Source of the DNA: Actinomycetes bacterium
GTDB lineage: Bacteria > Actinomycetota > Actinomycetes > Actinomycetales > Microbacteriaceae
Direction of reading: 5' to 3'
Assembly: GCA_023386675.1 (NCBI GenBank)
Contig: JAEWJG010000028.1
Span: forward strand, 1-17,393
DNA: 17,393 nt
Shown: positions 12,996-17,393 of the stretch, piece by piece
Layout of the letters: each line of letters opens with the position of its first letter
How positions within the stretch are numbered: position 1 is the first letter of the stretch
Notes under the pieces: model-generated
Told to the model about the DNA's origin: nothing
What the model saw: only the letters and a program-made list of their open reading frames with translations
Database searches by the model: none
Made by a program: the position numbers and the translations under genes

Positions 12996-14108
12996 ATGAA
13001 GAGGACGATCGGCGTCATCGCCGGGGCCGCGGCACTGCTGGCGATGGCGGCCGGATGCGCGGCTTCGCCGCCAGCGGCCACCCCGCGAGCGAGCGCGATA
13101 GCGACCGCGACCGCGACCGCGACCGCGACCGCACCCGGCCCGACGCCGACAGCCATCGCCGAGCCGAGCCTGCGCGTCCCTACGACCTGCGACCAGCTGT
13201 CGCCCGAGGCCGTGCGGGACGCGGCCGCCGGCGCCCACGTCGACCCGTTCGACCCGCACACCGGCGGGTACAGCGTGCTGGCGTACGCCGACCGCCGCGT
13301 CGGTGCACTCGACTGCTCCTGGCGGGCGACGCCTCCGGACCCGGACCGTCCCTGGGTGGCGCCGTCGGTGTCCGTCGAGGTGCTGCCGGGCTCGAATTCC
13401 GAAGCCCTGGCGTCGTTCAAGGGCGGCTGGGGTGTCGAGGGACCATCCGATCCGTTCTTCGACTGCCCGTCGGGGCTGCCCGGGAACTGCGTGTTCGGCG
13501 GCACCCGGGACGGCTATCAGTGGATCGGGACCACCTCGGTCGGGAAGGGGGAGGCCGACCCGGCCGCCGCGCGAGCGGTGTTCGACTCCGCGCGCGCGGT
13601 CATGGCGCGCCTCGACGCGCCCGGGCCGTTGTGGGAGCCGGACGGAGGGAGCCTGCGCGGCGTCACCTCGTCGGAGGGCCTCCTGCCGCTCGACAGGCTC
13701 CAGGCCGCGGCGGGCACGGGACCACTGCAGGCGGTCAAGTCCGAGGGAGGCGAGAACGCGGTCTCGGCTCTCGGGTCGGCGCGGCTGGTCGGCGGCCACT
13801 GGGCGACCTTCGCCGAGGTCGACGGTCCGAAGAGCGTCACGATCGACGCCCTCCCGGGCGGCACGTTCGGATTCGATGACCGGCGCGCTCATCCGCCGGC
13901 CGGGACGACGGAGATCGCGCCCGCCCCAGTGGGCGAGGAGGCCTTCTTCTCCCGCGCCGGGTCAAGCCTCCGCGATGACCCGACGCCGGGTGCGGTGAGG
14001 TTGCTCGACGTGAAGGTGAAGAACAGCTGGGTGCAGGTCGCCTCCACCACGCTGACCGACGACCAACTCATCGCCGTGGCCCGCGCCGTCATCCAGAACC
14101 TGTCCTGA
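12996..14108 (+). CDS. predicted surface lipoprotein with two similar halves
   Basis: A 370-residue exported protein. A lipoprotein signal peptide (MKRTIGVIAGAAALLAMAAG) ends at a lipobox with C21 as the predicted lipidation site. A Thr/Ala/Pro linker at about 22-58 contains an Ala-Thr repeat from the hexanucleotide repeat at 13101-13130. The body begins TTCDQLSPEAVRDAAAG and holds C65, C107, C157 and C165, probably disulfide-bonded, in a pattern loosely like DUF3558 actinobacterial lipoproteins. A second segment from about residue 228 (GLLPLDRLQAAAGTG) seems to repeat the first fold without cysteines. No enzymatic motif is seen; function unknown. AGGGGG lies 6 nt before the ATG. Divergent from the SMR gene. 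Confidence 0.85.
   Translation: MKRTIGVIAGAAALLAMAAGCAASPPAATPRASAIATATATATATAPGPTPTAIAEPSLRVPTTCDQLSPEAVRDAAAGAHVDPFDPHTGGYSVLAYADRRVGALDCSWRATPPDPDRPWVAPSVSVEVLPGSNSEALASFKGGWGVEGPSDPFFDCPSGLPGNCVFGGTRDGYQWIGTTSVGKGEADPAAARAVFDSARAVMARLDAPGPLWEPDGGSLRGVTSSEGLLPLDRLQAAAGTGPLQAVKSEGGENAVSALGSARLVGGHWATFAEVDGPKSVTIDALPGGTFGFDDRRAHPPAGTTEIAPAPVGEEAFFSRAGSSLRDDPTPGAVRLLDVKVKNSWVQVASTTLTDDQLIAVARAVIQNLS
13101..13130 (+). repeat. five-copy GCGACC hexanucleotide repeat
   Basis: Five perfect tandem GCGACC units, flanked by imperfect ones (GCGATA before, GCACCC after), encode (Ala-Thr)5 at residues 36-45 of the lipoprotein, in the linker just after the lipid anchor. Copy-number change would lengthen or shorten the linker by two residues without changing frame. 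Confidence 0.9.
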
Positions 14109-14171
14109 GGAGCGACCCATCGGCCCGCTATGAGTTCACCGCACGTTCGGTCGCGGGTCGCCGGCGCGTCC

Positions 14172-14274
14172 TAGCCTGAGGGCGACGACATCGTCGGACG
14201 GAGCGGATGCCGCGCCGGCCGAGTGAGGCCGATGGCTTGAAACCGTGGCCGGGAGCGCGAGGCTCCCGGCCACG
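14172..14274 (+). ncRNA. possible small structured RNA (speculative)
   Basis: In the 189-nt gene-free gap between the lipoprotein and the ABC permease, a TAGCCT -10-like box (14172-14177) is followed by three consecutive hairpins: 14183-14187/14192-14196, 14216-14220/14227-14231, and the 13-bp hairpin at 14244-14274. There is no convincing -35, no T-run after the last hairpin on this strand, and no credible ORF. It could equally be decayed sequence plus a terminator. Confidence 0.2.
14244..14274. terminator. 13-bp hairpin, likely terminator of the GntR-ABC operon
   Basis: Positions 14244-14256 pair perfectly with 14262-14274 around a GCGAG loop. Read leftward, in the direction of the ABC operon, the stem is followed by GTTTC, a weak T-tract. 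It sits 24 nt past the permease stop and 136 nt past the convergent lipoprotein stop. Confidence 0.65.
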
Positions 14275-14297
14275 TCCATGTCCGGCGGGGAAGCGGC

Positions 14298-15071
14298 TCA
14301 GCTGCGCGGCGTCGCCCGGGCCAGCGCCCGGTACGCGCCGCCCGCAGCGACCGCGGTCGGGATCAGCAGCCACGCCGTCACCCCGACCGGGCCGCTGGTG
14401 GCGAACCAGTCGCCGACCGCAGGCCAGCTCTGCGTGAAGGTGATGAGCGCGACGACACCCACCACGAGCAGCGCCACGGCCGCGCCGGCGACGAGGATGC
14501 CGTTCATCCGCCACCGCATGAACAGCGCCCCCGAGAAGGCGCCGACGGCGAAGAAGAACAGCATCGCGCCGAACACCACGAACAGCCGCTCGCCGAGGTT
14601 CGCGCCGCCGAAGTACACCGACGTGAAGAGGTGGCCGCCGAGGCCCCAGCCGTTCGTCCATTCCTCCACGCCGGAGAGCAGCGTGAAGCCGATCGCGTAG
14701 CCGGCCGCGAGCATCAGGAAGGTCAGCCCGGAGCCGAGGGCGAAGTCCCGGCGGGTAGCGCTGTAGCCGAGGGCGAACGGGAACGTGGCGGAGATCACCT
14801 GGATGCCGACCACCAGCATGTAGACGAAGATGTAGAACGCTCCGCCGCTCCACTGCGTGCCGTCCATCGCGTCGGCGCGGTCGGCCGGCGGGCTCGCGGC
14901 CCAGATGATCCACCAGACCAGCCAGTTCACGAGCCAGATGAAGCCCATGATGATGATCGGCACGTAGAGGGTCGTCCACTTGTTGACGAGATTCAGCCGG
15001 ACCACTCGCCAGATGCGCTGCCCCGCGGCGGGGGCGGCGACGAGGGCGGGTGCGGGATGTGCTGCGGTCAT
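14298..15071 (-). CDS. ABC transporter membrane subunit (YtrA-operon type)
   Basis: A 257-residue integral membrane protein with about six helices (near 32-58, 78-102, 112-133, 155-183, 192-213, 226-248) and no enzymatic motif. Its start overlaps the ABC ATPase stop by 4 bp (ATGA), so it is the membrane partner of that ATPase. Together with the GntR regulator this matches the YtrA-family cell-envelope-stress ABC operons of Gram-positive bacteria. The direction of transport and the substrate are unknown; such systems often respond to cell-wall-active compounds. Last gene of the operon, followed by the 14244-14274 hairpin. Confidence 0.82.
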   Translation of the reverse strand: MTAAHPAPALVAAPAAGQRIWRVVRLNLVNKWTTLYVPIIIMGFIWLVNWLVWWIIWAASPPADRADAMDGTQWSGGAFYIFVYMLVVGIQVISATFPFALGYSATRRDFALGSGLTFLMLAAGYAIGFTLLSGVEEWTNGWGLGGHLFTSVYFGGANLGERLFVVFGAMLFFFAVGAFSGALFMRWRMNGILVAGAAVALLVVGVVALITFTQSWPAVGDWFATSGPVGVTAWLLIPTAVAAGGAYRALARATPRS

Positions 15072-15997
15072 GCGCTCTGCTCGATTCCTGTCTCGCGGAT
15101 GTCGGTCTTGCGGACGATGAGCTGCTGCAGCGACACCGGCGCGAGCTCGAGGCCCGCGGCGGCAGCCTCCGCTCGGTCGGCCGGCCCGAGCCCGGCGACG
15201 GTGACGGACGCGAGGCCGCCGAGTCCGTCGCGGTGCAGCACGTCGCGTCCGCGGACGAAGGCGTCCACCGTCCCGCGCTGCCCGACCACGGTGGTGGCGG
15301 ACGTGCGCAGCGTCTCGGCGTCCTCATCCATGAGGATGCGGCCCTGGTCGATGACGACCACCTGCTCCAGCAGGTTGGCCACCTCGTCGATCAGGTGGGT
15401 GGAGAGCACCACCGTGCGCGGATGCTCCGCGAAGTCCTCCAGCAGCCGGTCGTAGAACAGCTGCCGGGCGACAGCGTCGAGGCCGAGGTACGGCTCGTCG
15501 AAGAAGGTCAGCGGGGCACGGGATGCCAGTCCGACGATCACGCCGACCGCCGACAGCTGCCCGCGCGACAGCTTCTTGATGCGCCGGTCGAGCGGCACGC
15601 GGAACTCCTCGATCAACTGGTCGGCGAAGTCCGCATCCCAGTTCTCGAAGAACCACGGCGCGCTGCGGAAGACATGCTTGGGCTGGAAGTCCTCGGGGTA
15701 GCGCTGGCTCTCCTTGATGAAGCAGATGTTCTGCAGCACACGGGCGTTCTCGGTCGGATGGTCGCCGAAGACGCGGATGTCGCCGTGGGTGGGGAAGTCC
15801 TGCCCGGTGATCAGCTGCATCAGAGTGGTCTTGCCTGCACCGTTGCGGCCGAGGAGGCCGTGGATCCGGTTCGGGGCGATGGTCAGGGAGACGTCGTCGA
15901 TCGCGGTGAACGTGCCGAACCGCTTGGTGAGCCCGGCGACCTGCACGGCCGGGCCGGGGAAGGCCAGGGGCTCGTGACGCTTCAGGGGGGCGCTCAT
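15068..15997 (-). CDS. ABC transporter ATP-binding protein (YtrB-like)
   Basis: A 309-residue nucleotide-binding subunit. Walker A is GRNGAGKT at 50-57, the likely Q-loop glutamine is Q98 in FIKESQRYPED, the signature is LSRGQ at 143-147 (Arg-Gly where LSGGQ is usual), Walker B is LTFFDEP at 163-169 with catalytic E168, and the switch His is H201 in LSTHLIDE. The KESQ-type Q-loop region and the roughly 80-residue tail beyond the core are typical of YtrB-type ATPases. It drives the permease encoded downstream and is joined to both neighbours by ATGA overlaps, so stoichiometric production is expected. Confidence 0.93.
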   Translation of the reverse strand: MSAPLKRHEPLAFPGPAVQVAGLTKRFGTFTAIDDVSLTIAPNRIHGLLGRNGAGKTTLMQLITGQDFPTHGDIRVFGDHPTENARVLQNICFIKESQRYPEDFQPKHVFRSAPWFFENWDADFADQLIEEFRVPLDRRIKKLSRGQLSAVGVIVGLASRAPLTFFDEPYLGLDAVARQLFYDRLLEDFAEHPRTVVLSTHLIDEVANLLEQVVVIDQGRILMDEDAETLRTSATTVVGQRGTVDAFVRGRDVLHRDGLGGLASVTVAGLGPADRAEAAAAGLELAPVSLQQLIVRKTDIRETGIEQSA

Positions 15998-16380
15998 GCG
16001 CTCAGTCCTTTCGTGGGGGACGGCGCCGGAGCGGCCGTCTCGATCATGCGGGCGAGCTGGCCGGAGTCGATGCCGAGCTTCGCGGCCTCCGCCAAGAGCG
16101 GGCGGAGGAATTCCTCCGGGAAGGCGTCGCGCCGCTTGGCGATGAGCCGCTCGCGTGCTCCCTCGGTGACGAACATGCCGATCCCCCGCTTCTTGTAGAG
16201 GATCCCCTCGTCGACCAGGAGACCCATTCCCTTTCCCGCCGTCGCGGGGTTGATCCGGTGGAACGCCGCGAACTCGTTCGTGGACGGCACCTGCGTCTCG
16301 GCGGGGTAGACCCCGTCGATGATGTCGTCTTCGAGCTGTTCGGCGATCTGGACGAAGATCGGCTTGCCTTCGTCGATCAT
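15994..16380 (-). CDS. GntR-family transcriptional regulator, YtrA subfamily
   Basis: A 128-residue repressor with the short YtrA architecture. An N-terminal winged helix-turn-helix (IFVQIAEQLEDDIIDGVYPA, then VPSTNEFAAFHRINPATAGK and the wing YKKRGIGMFV) spans about residues 8-75, followed by only about 50 residues of dimerisation helices and no large effector domain. It is first in the operon ahead of the ABC genes, so it most likely represses its own operon until an inducer, commonly a cell-envelope-active compound, is sensed. The ribosome site before the ATG is weak. A TTAC-N4-GTAA palindrome upstream is the likely operator. Confidence 0.93.
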   Translation of the reverse strand: MIDEGKPIFVQIAEQLEDDIIDGVYPAETQVPSTNEFAAFHRINPATAGKGMGLLVDEGILYKKRGIGMFVTEGARERLIAKRRDAFPEEFLRPLLAEAAKLGIDSGQLARMIETAAPAPSPTKGLSA

Positions 16381-16398
16381 CCGAGCTTCACCGGTTCA

Positions 16399-16442
16399 TT
16401 ACTCATGTAACTAACCAACCAGCCTCGACCCGCTCGTGTCAA
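16399..16442 (-). promoter_or_regulatory. promoter and likely operator of the GntR-ABC operon
   Basis: Reading leftward, a perfect TTGACA (-35, 16442-16437) lies upstream of a poor -10 (TTGGTT, 16418-16413, 18 nt spacing). The palindrome TTAC-TCAT-GTAA at 16399-16410 then falls near the predicted transcription start, where a repressor would block initiation. The arms are only 4 bp, so the operator call is tentative. Confidence 0.4.
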
Positions 16443-16488
16443 GAGCGATTTCGCGTCATGATCCACCTAGACGTGTCGTCCTACGGGT

Positions 16489-17393
16489 ATGGGGTTCTTC
16501 ATCCTTGCCGGGATCGCGTGCATCGCGCTCGCCGCGTCCGCCTGGGGCGCGCGTCGCGTCGGCGATCGGCTGGCACGCGACGTCGTGCGGCAGCGCCCAC
16601 GGCGGTGGACGCGCATCCACGCCAGCACGGCCGACAGCGTGACGCTGGACGCCGACCGCCGCACGCTGCACCGCGGCCTGTTCGGGCTGTGGTTCGGCGA
16701 AGAAGGGCATGCGGTCGTCGGACACGCCCGCGTGCACGACCCCGCGGCCGGCACGGTCACCCGGGAACTGCTCGACGTGACCGGCGACCTCGGCGCGGCG
16801 AGAACGGGAGCGTGGACGGGGCACCTGCATCCTGGCCCCGCCGCGTTGCGGCGGCCGTACGAGGAGGTGGAGCTCTCGACGCCCGGCGGCATCGCGCCGG
16901 CGTGGCTCATCCATCCGGAGGCGGATGCCGCCGGCGACACCTGGGCGATCCACATCCACGGCTGGGGGAGCAGCAGGGTCACCGCGCTGCGCTCGGTCCC
17001 GGCGACCGAGTCGATGGGGATGACGTCGCTCGTCGTCTCGTACCGCGGTGATGGGGAGGGGTCGGCCGCCGCATGTGGCGCGTCCCTGCTGGGCCAGCGG
17101 GAGTGGCAGGACGTAGAGGCTGCGATCGCGTACGCCCTCGGGCGCGGCGCCGAGCGCGTGGTGCTGGTCGGCTGGTCGCTCGGCGGGGCCATCGCGCTGC
17201 AGCTGGCCGAGCGCAGCGTCCACCGGGAGCAGCTGGACCGCCTGGTGCTGATCGGGCCGATGACCGACGCGCGGGCGGTCGTGCGGGCGGCCGCTGCCGA
17301 GCGCGGGCAGCCGGGGTGGGTGGCGGCACTCGCCATCCGCCGCCTCGCGGATCGCGCGGGGAGCAAGCGCGCCGGCCTCCCGGAGCCGATCGA
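16489..17393 (+). CDS. membrane-anchored alpha/beta hydrolase (partial, 3' end missing)
   Basis: The first 301 codons are present; the gene runs off the right edge. An N-terminal hydrophobic segment (MGFFILAGIACIALAASAWG) followed by RR looks like a signal anchor. Residues about 40-140 form a domain I do not recognise. The alpha/beta hydrolase core follows with IHIHGWGSSR at 154-163 (HG oxyanion motif) and the nucleophile elbow GWSLGG with S230 in VVLVGWSLGGAIALQ. The catalytic Asp and His would lie beyond the edge. It is probably a serine esterase or peptidase-like hydrolase at the membrane; substrate unknown. The ATG at 16489 is the first start after an in-frame stop at 16468. Divergent from the GntR operon. 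Confidence 0.88.
   Translation, partial: MGFFILAGIACIALAASAWGARRVGDRLARDVVRQRPRRWTRIHASTADSVTLDADRRTLHRGLFGLWFGEEGHAVVGHARVHDPAAGTVTRELLDVTGDLGAARTGAWTGHLHPGPAALRRPYEEVELSTPGGIAPAWLIHPEADAAGDTWAIHIHGWGSSRVTALRSVPATESMGMTSLVVSYRGDGEGSAAACGASLLGQREWQDVEAAIAYALGRGAERVVLVGWSLGGAIALQLAERSVHREQLDRLVLIGPMTDARAVVRAAAAERGQPGWVAALAIRRLADRAGSKRAGLPEPI

Noticed and set aside
13095..13136. CRISPR-like or mobile-element repeat
   Set aside because: The units are contiguous hexamers in frame inside a coding linker, with no spacers and no terminal inverted repeats; a simple microsatellite.
12923..13504. N-terminal extension of the SMR protein on the minus strand
   Set aside because: The extension is antisense to the lipoprotein gene and lacks membrane-protein character. 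The GTG at 12922 gives normal SMR length and E14 numbering.
16458..17051. 197-codon plus-strand ORF starting ATG at 16458
   Set aside because: Arg-rich with no motif; it is out of frame with the alpha/beta hydrolase, which has an anchor, HG motif and GWSLGG.

Overview
This is a 17.4 kb piece of a high-GC actinobacterial chromosome. Very high GC, tight gene packing, 4-bp stop/start overlaps, many GTG starts and several apparently leaderless promoters suggest Microbacteriaceae (Leifsonia- or Microbacterium-like). That placement is an inference from style and gene content, since no rRNA or marker gene is present. I see no insertion sequence, phage gene, tRNA or CRISPR array, and base composition looks even, so this reads as ordinary chromosome with a drug/stress-flavoured accessory stretch.

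Left part (1-6007). The 3' end of an MFS transporter gene runs into a perfect bidirectional terminator shared with a leftward block. That block reads metY, metX, sensor kinase, degenerate kinase-like membrane protein, NarL-type response regulator (6007 down to 272). MetX acetylates homoserine and MetY sulfhydrylates the product, giving direct sulfhydrylation to homocysteine. The kinase gene starts 14 nt after metX, so the two-component genes may be read from the methionine transcript. A perfect 20-bp hairpin between metY and metX may split the block.

Middle (6108-11139). A short-chain dehydrogenase and a small potassium channel run rightward. They converge on a leftward pair made of a 14-TM DHA2-type MFS exporter and an AadA-like nucleotidyltransferase. 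A 42-bp divergent, apparently leaderless promoter pair separates the exporter from a rightward phosphoribosyltransferase and uracil-DNA glycosylase operon.

Right-middle (11174-14108). A phosphinothricin-acetyltransferase-like GNAT protein is followed by a TMEM97/EXPERA-type membrane protein translationally coupled to a tiny acidic protein. A leftward SMR multidrug pump and a rightward lipoprotein with a hexanucleotide repeat follow.

Right end (14109-17393). A hairpin-rich intergenic stretch may hold a terminator and perhaps a small RNA. A leftward YtrA-type operon (GntR regulator, ABC ATPase, membrane subunit) is joined by two ATGA overlaps. A membrane-anchored alpha/beta hydrolase runs off the right edge.

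The most notable points are the two-component locus with a kinase-like protein lacking its catalytic motifs, the bacterial TMEM97-like protein, and five exact TANNNT-N6-(A/G)TG leaderless starts. I found no clear new defence or mobile system.
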